Assembly: GCA_024509875.1 (NCBI GenBank)
Contig: JAMPIV010005832.1
Coordinates: forward strand, 275,989 to 339,988
DNA from: Oreohelix idahoensis
Taxonomy: Eukaryota; Mollusca; Gastropoda; Stylommatophora; Oreohelicidae
DNA: 64,000 bases
Reading direction: 5' to 3'
Part shown: positions 35,150-45,682 of the stretch, in pieces
Layout: every line of letters begins with the position of its first letter
Position numbering within the stretch: position 1 is the first letter of the stretch
The notes under the pieces: model-generated
Told to the model about the DNA's origin: nothing
The model's database searches: none
Seen by the model: the letters and a program-made list of their open reading frames with translations, nothing else
Program-made: the position numbers and the translations under genes

Positions 35150-35490
35150 GCCCAGAGCCGTTTCATCAGGACAATCAAGGGGGTCCATAGCCTTCATCGG
35201 GCAATCAAAAAAGGGTCCAAAGCCTTTCTTCAGGACAATCAAGGGTTAATAGCCTTCATCGGACAATCAAGGGGTAATTAGTCTTCATTCGGACAATCAA
35301 GGGAGGTCATAGCCTTCATCAGAAAGTCCAAGGGTGGTCCATAGCCTTCATCGGGAATCAAAAGGGGTCCTTATGAACCTTACCTCATTCTAGCAAATTA
35401 AAGGGGTACATTAGCGCCGTCATGGGACAATCAAAGTGGTGCACATAATCCTTTATCAGAAAGTCAAGGGGGCCCATAGCCTTCATGTCG
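35150..35490. repeat. About 30-bp minisatellite, array 1
   Basis: Roughly ten degenerate copies of a unit like GGACAATCAAGGGGGTCCATAGCCTTCATC (shown here in two parts as GGACAATCAAGG and GGTCCATAGCCTTCATC). Copies vary in length by a few bases. Confidence 0.85.
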
Positions 35491-37160
35491 TAATTTTTTA
35501 TAAGATAGGTTTATAGATATTTATGGGTCCGGTCTGAGCAGAGGCGGTAGTGGAAAATGTGTGAGAATAAAGGTGTAAGAAAATATTTTTTTCACGAGAG
35601 GTGTGGTGATAGTTTAAGAAAAAGATCAGTCTCTGGAGTGAGTAGTTTCTCTACTCCAGCCTATCTATGGGACTATATTGTAATCAGACGAACTTTCACT
35701 CCTTATATGACAGATATAAGTTACACCCTCACATACACACAACACAATTACGTGACGAATACGCAACAGACGTGATAAAAAACTATGGATTTAATATACC
35801 AACCAACTAAAATTAAGTTTTTTTATTAAGTTTATTATCACTTTAAAGAAACTTCACAACATCAAGCATATACAAATCAATAAAAAGCATGGGGTTTAAG
35901 ACTAAAAATGAATATAACCCAATATTGTCCACCCCTCTATTGTAGAGAAAGGATCCCAACAGAAGTTTAATAACCCCAAAAGGTCAAAGGTTAACAATAA
36001 GGGTATTGAGTGATAGTCAGTAAAGGAAAAGAATAAGTTCCTAGTTTACGCTATCCCGTAAATACTCAAGTTAGTGGAGGAAATAAAAGAAAGATTACGT
36101 ACTACTGGTGTAACAATGGAAAAATATGTTTCTCTCTTTCTGTTCTTTCACTCAGTCATTTTGTGGCCACACACCATACTCGCTTACCCAGTAGTTGTCG
36201 CAGGTATCCCCTTGGAAAAACTAAACTAACAGTAATATGACCCTACAATGTTAGGTTGATTGCCAGTTCCGGCCCCAGAATAGCCTTGGTGCTTACTGCT
36301 AATGTCAAGATAGTCGCCGAAGTTGGTGCGTTAATTGTTTTCCTGGATAATTCATGTATCACTGCAAATAGTTGGTTGGAATAAGACGTATTCGTGATGG
36401 TCACCGTCATAGAAAGAAAATATATTGTTACTGTGCTGTCTAGCCTCTGGTTGCTGAGACACTCTGTTATGTTATGAAAATGTTAATAATAATTAATTAT
36501 CGGCTGTTCTCTGAGTTGATGGCAGATTCAGAACAGTGAATTCTCTTGAGTATAATCCCCGTGGAAAACTACTGTCATAGGTCAGGTAAATAGATATATC
36601 TATATCTTGCCCCAGCGGGCTGATCCAATTTATATAAAAATCTGGTAATGTTCAGGTCCAGTTAATATTAGGTTTATTGTTTCTAGATTGGCCTCTCTCA
36701 TGAATGAAGAAAGTGGACCGCAAAGGAAAAATCGAAGACCCAATAATACAATAATATCTCTGGATAGCTTATAAGACCGCTAGTTTGCTGGTTTTTGATC
36801 AAGCCAAGATTTTAGGAAGAAATACAAAACATTTAACCATAATATCAATATCCTATCCTAACACGCGTAAAGGTAAGATCTCTTATCCATTCCGTTATTA
36901 AATTAGATTAGAAACCACAAATGTCTAGCTTATCTTATTTCTTTTAACACGTGATATAAACGCTAGTCGTTTATAAAATTACTGATTATGGATAGCAGTA
37001 GATTTTGATCCGGCAATTATCAATCGTCTAGGCGTATTTATTAGGTAATGAAAAGCCTCTGGAATAAAAAATAGCTATATTTATTTAGTACACCAATTTC
37101 TAGCCCTTAGAAATCCCAGTGAATTCTAATGATAAACTTAACACAAGATCACGAAAAATG
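35491..37160. other. Unassigned spacer
   Basis: AT-rich sequence without a supported gene or recognised repeat. Confidence 0.4.
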
Positions 37161-37162
37161 CT

Positions 37163-37412
<250 letters not shown>

Positions 37413-37879
37413 GGAGAATAAAGAATTTTCTCCGTTCGCTCTGTTTCGCCGTTGAATCGACAAACAAATTGTTTTTCTGATCTCGGCGATTGTCCCCCTG
37501 TATGTACAACATCACAGGATTTGCTCGAGCTTGTAAAGAACTACAAAGCAGTTTTACCTTCCACGTGTTTTGGGCCTGTGCATTCTGTCAGTTGTCGTAA
37601 TACTGACAGCTCTGCTCGCATTTTGGAGCTTCAGGCAATTTTTTTTTGGTTCGTCCCCTCGAAAGGAATGACAGTTACGAATCTAGGTAGACGCTCGTCA
37701 GCGCGTGAAACAAGAAAAATATGCGTTGGCATAAAATTATTTTTTTTTTAGATAGCGAAAAAAAGTCATGGTCGTTTTTTTTTTTTTGCGTACCAAACCG
37801 TTTTTTTTTACTAATTAGGAACAAAGGTGGGGAGCGAAAGCGGACGGATTCATGTAGTCTGTTTACATAACATGTCCCA
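37413..37879. other. Unassigned spacer with T-runs
   Basis: Several T-runs (for example 37641-37649, 37740-37749, 37776-37787 and 37801-37809). No gene is recognised. Confidence 0.4.
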
Positions 37880-38095
37880 CTTCATTAGAAAGTCAAGGGG
37901 GTCCATAACCTTCATTGGGCAATCATAGGGGTCCATAGCCATTCAGTGGGCAATTTATTAAAAGGGCCCATAGCCTTCATCAGACAATCAAAGAGGTCCT
38001 TAGCCTTCATCGGGGCAATCAACGGGGTCCATATTGGCCGTCATCGGGACTATCAAGGGAGTTTATAGACATTTCATCAGACAATCAAAGGGGAA
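37880..38095. repeat. About 30-bp minisatellite, array 2
   Basis: About six or seven degenerate copies of the same unit as at 35150-35490 (AAGGGGGTCCATAACCTTCATTGGGCAATC and variants), in the same orientation, 2.4 kb away. Confidence 0.82.
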
Positions 38096-38739
38096 ACATA
38101 ACGAGAACTTGCTAGATCCCTTAAAAAAAAATTCCTGTTGTTATCGACAAGAATATGTTTGTGCCCTGTGCCCCAAAAAGCGCGAGGTACTATGCCTTTG
38201 CCTAAAAACTGCCACCGTGTGTAGTAATATTGACGATGTTAACATTGCTAATGTTCGTGCTTTTATGATTTTAACTAGCAATAACCCGTTCAATTTTTGA
38301 TAGTTTTTTTAATTTATAGTCTTTTTTTCTGTTACATGTATTACAGACGGTACTACTACCACTGTGCATTTTTTAAATCTTGACTTTCCATAATCAAACT
38401 GTTCATACACTCCGTCATTTGCGCATTTTCCTATTTTCGGAAGAGGACATATAAGGGAAACAATACAATTATTGTCTAACTTTCAACAACAGTTGCACCC
38501 CCTTAGCTGTTGTGAAAATTTAAATTGTAACTCTCTCGAAAATAGAAAAAAAAGTTGCCCAAATGACGGTTGTGCAAGATGTGACTGACCGACCGACGTA
38601 CTTACGGGGGTAACTGATGCAGTATTGAATTTAAGATAAGTGTTTACAATTGTGTGCATTTTTTGGTAACTTTTGTATTTTATGATTTCTTTTTCGTGTA
38701 ATTTGTGCATTTTATTTTATTGTATGAGAAGCTATTCTT
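38096..38739. other. Flank of array 2, then unassigned
   Basis: 38110-38200 resembles the sequence before array 1 (shared words TGCTAG and TATCGACAAGxATATG). The remainder is AT-rich, without recognised content. Confidence 0.45.
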
Positions 38740-40984
38740 TATTAATTTTTTTTCTTCTTTTTTCTTTTTTCCGCCTTTCTTTCTTCTTCTTCTTCCTTTC
38801 TTCTTTTCTTCTTCTTCTTCTTCTACTCTTCTTCTTCTTCTTCTTCTTCTTCTTCTAAAACTGTGTTATAAAAAAAAGGTTTCCTCTTTCTTCTTCTCTT
38901 CTTCTTCTTGTTTCTTCTTCTTCTATCTTCTTCTTCTTTCTTCTTCTACTCTATCTTCCTTCTTCTTCTTCTTTTCTTCTTCTTCTTCTTCTTCTTCTTC
39001 TTCTTCTTCTTTCTTCTTTAAAAAGGAGTCCTTCTTCTTCTTCTTCCTTCTTCTTATTCTTCTTCTTCCTTCTTCTTCTTCTTCTTCTTCTTTCTCTGAT
39101 TTCTTCTTCTAACTTCTTCTTCTTCTTCTTTTCTTCTTCTTTCTTCTTCTTTCTTCTTCACCTTCTACTTTCTTCTTCTTCTTCTAAATCTTCTTTCTTC
39201 TTCTTCTTCTTCTTCTTCTTCTTCTACCTCCTTCCAACAAGGAGGAGGAGGAGGAGTTCTTTCTCTTCTTTCTTCCTTCTTGAGGAGGGGGGAGGAGGAG
39301 GAGGGAGGAGGAGGTGGAGGGGGCGGAGGCAGGAGGAGGATGAGGGGGAAAGGCAGTTTACCTGAAGGAAGGAGAGGGAGAAGGAGGAAAGAGAAGGAGG
39401 ACCCAGGAAAGGACCTTCCTTCTTTCTTCTTCTGTTCTTTCTCTCTTCTTCTTCTTCTTCTATTGATTCTTCTTCGCAAGACTTCTTCTTTTGATTCTTC
39501 TAAGGGAGGGCAGGGGAAGGGAAGGAGGAGGAGGAAAAGAGGAGGGGGAGGAGGGTAATGGGAAAAGGAGTGAGGAGGAAAGGCTTCTTTTTTCCATCCT
39601 CACTTTCTTCTTTCTTCCGCTTTCCCTTTAGGATGGGAGGAAGGAGGAGGGAGAATAGAGGACTTTTCAGGGGGGAGGGGATTTTCTTCTTCTTCTTCTA
39701 AGGAGGAGGAGGATCTTCTTCTTATTTCTTCTTTCCTCCTCTTCTAGGAGGAGGGGGAGGGTGGAGGGGACGGAAGGAAGAAGGAGTGAGGAAAAAAGGG
39801 AGAAGAAGGAGAAGGAGGAGGAGGGAAAGAGGAAAGAGTGAAAGAGGAAAGGGGAGGTTCTCTTCTTCTTCCTTCTTCTTTCTTCTTCTTTCAGAATTCC
39901 TTCTTCTGAGGAGGAGAAGAAGAGGGGGCTTCTTCTTCTTCTTTTCTTAAGGATTGGAAGGAGGGAGGATGGAAAGGGAGAAAGGAAGAGCAAATCTTCT
40001 TCTTCTCTTCTTCTTCTCCTCTTCCTTCTTCCTATATCTAATAGGAAGGCGGAGGGGAGGACGGATGAAAGGATGCGGATACTAAGGAAATCTTCCCTCC
40101 TTAGACCGGGGAAGGGGGGAAAAGAAAAGGAATCCTTTCTTAGGGAGGAGGGGGAAGGAAGGGAAGAAGGAGGAATGCTCTTCTTCTTCTGAGGAGGATT
40201 CTTAAGGTAGAGGAACACCCCTTCTTCTTCTTTCTTCTTCTCTCTCCTCCTTCTCTTCTTCATCTTCCCCCTTCTTCTTCTTCTTCTTCTTCTTCTTCTT
40301 CCCTTCGGATTCTCTTCACTTCTTTTCTTCTTCTTCTTCTTAAGGAGGAGGGGAAGGTCGGAGGAAGGGGAGCGGGAAAAAAGCACTTTCCTTCTTCCTT
40401 CTTCAGGAAGGGCAGATTTTTCTTACTCTTTCTTCTTCTTTTATTTCTTCTTCTTCTTCTTTTATTTCTTCTTCTTTTATTTCTTCTTCTTCTTCTTCTT
40501 CTTCTTCTTCTTCTTCTTCTTCTTCTTCTTCTTCTTCTTCCACAGGATAACTGGATGGAGGAGATTCTTCTTCTTTCCTTCTTCTTCTTCTTCAACCTCC
40601 TCCTCACCCTCCCTTCTTCTTCTTATTGTAGGCAGGACTCCATTCTTCTTCTTCTTCTTCTTCTTCTTCTTCTTCTTCCTGACCTAGAGGCTCTTGAGGA
40701 GGAAAAAGGAGGAGGGAGGAGGCGAAAAGGAGGAGTGAAGTCTTCTTTCACTCTTTTCTTTCTTCCTTCTTTTTCTTCTTTCGTTCTTCTTCGTTTCCTT
40801 CTTCTTCTTCTTCTTCTTCTTCTTCTGCTTAAAGGGAGGGGAAAGGGTTTTATTCTTCTTCTTCTTTTTCTTCTTCTTCTTCTTATCTTCTTCTTCTTCT
40901 TCTTCTTCTTCTTCTTCTTCTTCTTCTTCTTCTTCTTCTTCTTCTTCTTCTTCTTCTTCTTCTTCTTCTTCTTCTTCTTCTTCT

Positions 40985-41031
<47 letters not shown>

Positions 41032-41069
41032 TTCTTCTTCTTCTTCTTCTTCTTCTTCTTCTTCTTTTT

Positions 41070-41100
<31 letters not shown>

Positions 41101-41356
41101 TTCTTCTACTTCTCCGTCTTCTTCTTCTTCTTCTTCCCTTCTTCCCTTCTTCCCTTCTTCTTCTTTCTTTTCTTCTTCTTCCTTCTTTTCTTTTTCTTCC
41201 TTCTTCTTTTCTTCTTCCTTCTTCTCTTCTTCTTCCTTCTTCTCTTCTTCTTCCTTCTTCTCTTCTTCTTCTTCTTTCTTCTTCCTTCTACTTCTTCTTC
41301 TTCTTCTCTTCTCCTCTATCTTTTCTTCTTCCTTCTTCTTCTCCTTTCTGTCTTCT

Positions 41357-41389
<33 letters not shown>

Positions 41390-41572
41390 TCTTCTTCTTC
41401 TTGTAAGTTTCTTCTTTCTTCTTCTTCTTCTTCTTCTTTCTTCTTCTTCTTTCTTCTTCTGGTCTTCTCTTCCTTCTTCTTCTTCTTCTTCTGACAACTT
41501 CTTCTTCTTCTCTTCTTCTACTTCTTCTTCTTCTTCCATTTTAATCTTTCTATTTTCTTCTTCTTCACGTAA
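38740..41572. repeat. Long TTC (GAA) array with AGG blocks
   Basis: About 2.8 kb dominated by TTC repeats on the plus strand, purest at 40884-41098. Between about 39240 and 40850 it is broken by purine blocks rich in AGG/GGA (for example 39240-39420, 39503-39590, 39742-39858 and 40683-40740). Polypurine/polypyrimidine mirror sequence of this kind can form triplex DNA. All Ser/Leu/Phe-rich or Arg/Glu-rich open frames across it are artefacts. Confidence 0.96.
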
Positions 41573-42489
41573 CATGCCCGGTGTACTTGGTGATTATGTC
41601 TCTTTATAACTTTCCGTCTCCAATATTGTTTATCAATTTTGTTGTTGACTTCATTCTTCTTCTTCTTCTTCTTCGTTCGCCCTGAAAAGGACGGTGGTTG
41701 CGTTGTGTCTGTTTACGCCTAAGCTGTGATATCTGCACCTTTCGGTCGACACACATCTTGACCGAACTTCTGCTTCGGCACGGCAATTTTTTAGGACCGC
41801 GGGTTTGCCCTTCCCATTTCCGATCCACTCCCTTCTTCCCTCAGCCAGACTGCACAGCTGCAGACTGTTTCCAGGACCAGATACACGTGGTTCATTCCAT
41901 GTCATGATTCAACCCTGTCTAACTATGTTATAATTCTCCTTCTTCTTGTCGGAAGACCTTATCTCTGCTTTTTCAGAACTTCAGTATTTTCTGACGCCTC
42001 TCTTCTATCTTTCAATCTCTCTCTCTCTCTCGCTCTCTCTTCTTCTCTCTTCTCATTCTCTCTTTCTCTCTTTCTGGATTCGGGTTTTTAGATTGTGGTC
42101 AGTGCGGAGTGTGTTTTTATTTTGCTAAAACTACAATTTGGACATTTTATTCTATTGAGTTGTTTCACATTTAATATGGATGGTTATATATACCACCTGT
42201 GTCAGCGTTTTGCTGGACTTACAATGAAATTGTTTATTCTGTAATTGTGGTTAAATTCACTTGTAAATATGTGTTTTTCTCTTTATGGAATGACGGTAGA
42301 AGCGTTCATCGTTGGTGTGGGTGCCCACCATTTTTCGATATATTCGAGAATTTACTTTAACCGTCAGTACTATCTTCAGTTTTAGTAACACATTCCAAAG
42401 TGTAACTGTGACCCTGTGGCTAGGATACAATGGACTAGAGGATAAATCACGTAGGCCTTGTCCGCCTTGGTAGCATGTAATGTGATAAT
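41573..42489. other. Unassigned; possible LINE 5' untranslated region at its end
   Basis: No gene is supported. A CT-rich repeat lies at 42014-42076. The last part precedes the LINE ORF1 start and may be the LINE leader, but there is no second copy to set its edge. Confidence 0.4.
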
Positions 42490-42700
42490 ATGGCGAGCGG
42501 GGAGAAACGCGTCCTTTCAGGGACAATAAAACCACCACGAGATGGCCGATTACGCCCTTCGACAGTAGCTAAGAGTTACTCTCTTAACCGGGGAAAAGCA
42601 ATACAAAGAAAATTAATTGCTTGGAATAGCCCTCCTCATCTGACCATCAAGCAAACGAACAATGGTCAACGTTGCTCTGTTGAATTCCATAACAGCCAAC
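42490..42700 (+). pseudogene. LINE ORF1, 5' piece
   Basis: The first 70 codons of ORF1, starting MASGEKRVLSGT. The N-terminus is basic. The frame is cut by the LTR at 42701, after which the remaining six codons to a stop are LTR sequence. It continues in phase at 52059. The ATG at 42490 is the first in frame. Function of this part is unknown. Confidence 0.75.
42696..42700. repeat. Target-site duplication of copy 2, left (CCAAC)
   Basis: The pentamer next to the TG end of the left LTR, inside LINE ORF1. It is repeated at 52054-52058. Confidence 0.92.
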
Positions 42701-43787
42701 TGATGCGTGATGCCATATGATGATGGATGGCATCCGCATGTCTGGTTTTGTGTAGTGTGTAGATGTGTTCAGTCAAAACAATGTTCATGCAACAATAACA
42801 GGGCAATCCACATAGGACGTCAGTAAACTCACGACGTATAAAGTCAATGAGTCTTGAAACAGCCGTTGACGTTTTTCTTCATTATTTATTGTGGACGCCA
42901 CAGTGACAAAATGGTTACGCAAATGTGTAGGCACATCAAACAGTCATTATCACAGCAACATTCAATACAGCAATAAACGGTAGACAGCATTACAATGATG
43001 AGTCAGATGCATGTTATATTTCATAGTGCTGTAAATGTAGTCAGGTGGAAAACTCCATCCTTTTCTATAACAGCCAGGAGATAACCAGATGTATGAGATC
43101 AGTTCACTCTCCTTAGTTTGACTTCAGCAAGACAGACACGTCTGCCGAAGTATAAATAATGTCCTCAAAAATATCCTCTAGATAATAAAGGTTTTCCAAA
43201 CCTAGTTCATTTAACAAAGTAGCAAGTAATGGTCCTTGGGACCTGCATCAACCGATGCAGTACAATGCAGCGACATGTGAGGCTAGGAAAAAAACATGTC
43301 CTACCGACGACCTTCGCAAACAGGCTATGAATCGAAATCGCTCACGACCCAAAATCAATATAGTTAATGAAAGAGTCAATTTACCTTGCTTTCATGAAAT
43401 ACACAGAAATAACACGCCTCCCGACATGTGGGAAACACTAGAGGTATTATCTCGAATAAACGAAATATCCATTAAGAGGACTACACATCCCTGACAGAAC
43501 AAAAATAGCGGAGATCCCCTCTTCAACGAGGCATCTCTTTCGCCATTCCAAATCGCTCACCCCACTATAGTGGTGGGCGCGGAAACCCGATCGACAAAGA
43601 AGCAAGACAAGTCATGCGCAGTCCAGCGCAAAAATGACCACAGCTCAAACTTAACTGCATTCGATACCAACGCGAGAAGACAAATGCTTACCGAGAAAAG
43701 TGACTATAAATTCCAAGCAGTTGTTGCCCTTGCGTTATAAAACAGATATTGAAATAAAACGATGTTGCGAGAATTTATCACGCAACA
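42701..43787 (-). repeat. 3' LTR of copy 2
   Basis: A 1,087-bp direct repeat of 50977-52053. On the element strand it starts TGTTGCGTGA and ends CGCATCA. Its outer bases resemble copy 1 (TGTTrCGTG), but the rest of the LTR is not obviously alignable by eye. Confidence 0.95.
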
Positions 43788-43805
43788 TATCACCACCTCC
43801 TCCCG
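43788..43805 (-). other. Polypurine tract of copy 2
   Basis: On the minus strand GGGAGGAGGTGGTGATA abuts the 3' LTR. It matches the position and style of the tract in copy 1. Confidence 0.7.
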
Positions 43806-44536
43806 ATAAAAAAAAAATGTGGAACATATTTTTTTTTCAATATCAAAGAGCAAGCGATAAGCGGCTCAAAACGCACGAATTATGCGCTGATAATTAACTA
43901 AATTGCCAAACAATAGGCTAATTATAGAGTGTCTGGTGAGGATATACCTCAACAGAAAAATAAATATGTCTCAAAAAATATTCACATCGGGGAGGTGTCA
44001 CCAACACACATCACGTTAGCATGTAAACACAATATACGTATGCAGTTACTATAATCATCATTAAACAGCATACTCTAATATTGTCTTTAAAAATGGATGT
44101 ACAAATCTGATAGGAAAATTTAAATAGTACATTCTTTGACATGTAATGACATAAGTACATAGTAAAGTTAAACTACATGACGATCCAGGACATATGCTCT
44201 GGTATTCCGAGGGTAAGTACACAATCTAGAACTCGTAAGGTAAGTCCTCAGCTCAACAATGACATTCTGAGAAAGTACAAGCAATATAATGCTAATTAAT
44301 AACTAATATGCTTCATAAGGTACAATACATTATTAATAATTGTGGCTGTTTAGTAAACTAACGGCCCTTATATTAACTACTCAGTCCTCCTCTATCATCT
44401 TAAAAAAACGAACAGAAGAAGATGACAACAAAGCACGATAGTGTGTACATATAAAGTAAGTACAGATGTGCTAATCTATTGTAGAAATATAGGTGTGTTA
44501 TGACTCTGTAATATATGGAAATATAGGACAGAAGTA
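43806..44536 (-). other. 3' untranslated region of copy 2
   Basis: Non-coding, AT-rich. No env-like frame lies between RNase H and the 3' LTR. Confidence 0.6.
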
Positions 44537-45682
44537 TTAGTTGGAGTCATGTGGGCATCTAGACAAAATGTCAGCCATCACATTATCCGCACCACGGATA
44601 GCTCGTACCGTGAAGTGAAAAGGTTGAAGAGCTATAGCATATCGAGTGGATCTCGAACTCTTCAAATTCTTAGTCTGAATAGCTGTAAGAGCTTTCTGAT
44701 CAGTCTCTAGAATGAAATGTGCGCCCAGGAGGAATCTTTGTAGCTTTAGAATTGACCAAACCATCGCTAACAACTCACGGTCTAAAACCGAGTAGTTCCT
44801 CTCTGCCGCATTTAGTTTTCTAGAAATGTACATAACAGGATGCAGAGTATTTGCATATTCTTGCATCAGTGCTGCTCCAATCCCAGTGGATGAAGCATCA
44901 CTCCGAAGAACAAAAGTCCTATCAAGAGTAGGTAATCTTAAGATGGGAGGAGAAGAAAATATATTCTTGATTTGGTCTAGTGAAGATTGGCATTCTTCAG
45001 ACCAACGGCCCAGATTAGGCGAACCTTTCTTCAACAATGTTGATAGAGGTGCCATGATCGAAGATAAATTTGGAATAAATCTCCCATAAACTTGAATTAA
45101 ACCTAAGAGACTCCTAACTTGTTTCTTCGTTTTAGGAACAGAGATGTTCAGTATTTTGGAAGTATTGTGGTCTTCTGTCTTCAAGAGACCATGACCAACA
45201 CGATGACCCAGGAAAGAGATTTCACCAAAACCAACAAAAGCTTTAGAAGGTTTTGCTGTCAAATTATTCTCACGTAGAGTGGACAGTAAGTCATATAACC
45301 CTAAATAGTGATCTTCCCAGGTATCACTGAAGAGACAGATGTCATCTAAGTATGCGATGACATCCGAACGATGTGACAGAATTCGACGCATCATGCGAAC
45401 GAAAGTGGCAGGGGCGTTCATGAGACCAAAAGGCATAACATTCCATTGAAATAGACCCCTAGGTGTAGAAAAAGCAGTAAGAGGTTTGGCATGCTCTGCT
45501 AAAGGCACTTGCCAATAACCTTTAGACAAGTCAAGTTTAGTGAAGAATCTAGAATTAGAAAGTCTAATCAGTAGATCTTCTAACAAAGGCATCGGTTCAG
45601 CGTCGAACTTTGTGACCTGATTCAATTTGCGATAATCAACGCAAATTCGTATGTTCTTATCCTTCTTCCGGACAATAACCAT
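44537..45682 (-). CDS. Reverse transcriptase-RNase H part of Gmr1-like pol, copy 2
   Basis: A 381-codon frame starting at the MVIVRKKDK block, which is internal to the polyprotein. RT palm motifs are intact: KLDLSKGYWQV (Asp51), MPFGLMNAPATF, and YLDD with the catalytic pair at 113-114. RNase H has DASSTGIGAAL (Asp262), Glu303 in RELLAM and Asp327 in ETDQKAL, and ends with NVMADILSRCPHDSN. It is the end of the polyprotein: no integrase follows. Unlike copy 1 the RNase H is full length. It is separated from the upstream frame by the 8-bp duplication near 45706-45721. Confidence 0.94.
   Translation of the reverse strand: MVIVRKKDKNIRICVDYRKLNQVTKFDAEPMPLLEDLLIRLSNSRFFTKLDLSKGYWQVPLAEHAKPLTAFSTPRGLFQWNVMPFGLMNAPATFVRMMRRILSHRSDVIAYLDDICLFSDTWEDHYLGLYDLLSTLRENNLTAKPSKAFVGFGEISFLGHRVGHGLLKTEDHNTSKILNISVPKTKKQVRSLLGLIQVYGRFIPNLSSIMAPLSTLLKKGSPNLGRWSEECQSSLDQIKNIFSSPPILRLPTLDRTFVLRSDASSTGIGAALMQEYANTLHPVMYISRKLNAAERNYSVLDRELLAMVWSILKLQRFLLGAHFILETDQKALTAIQTKNLKSSRSTRYAIALQPFHFTVRAIRGADNVMADILSRCPHDSN

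Noticed and set aside
38673..41575. Long Ser/Leu/Phe-rich and Arg/Glu-rich open frames, up to 283 codons
   Set aside because: They are direct translations of TTC/GAA and AGG repeats, open in several frames on both strands, with no non-repeat domain.
43806..44536. Envelope gene downstream of pol in copy 2
   Set aside because: The space is under 750 bases, has no long frame, signal peptide or membrane segment, and is matched by non-coding sequence in copy 1.
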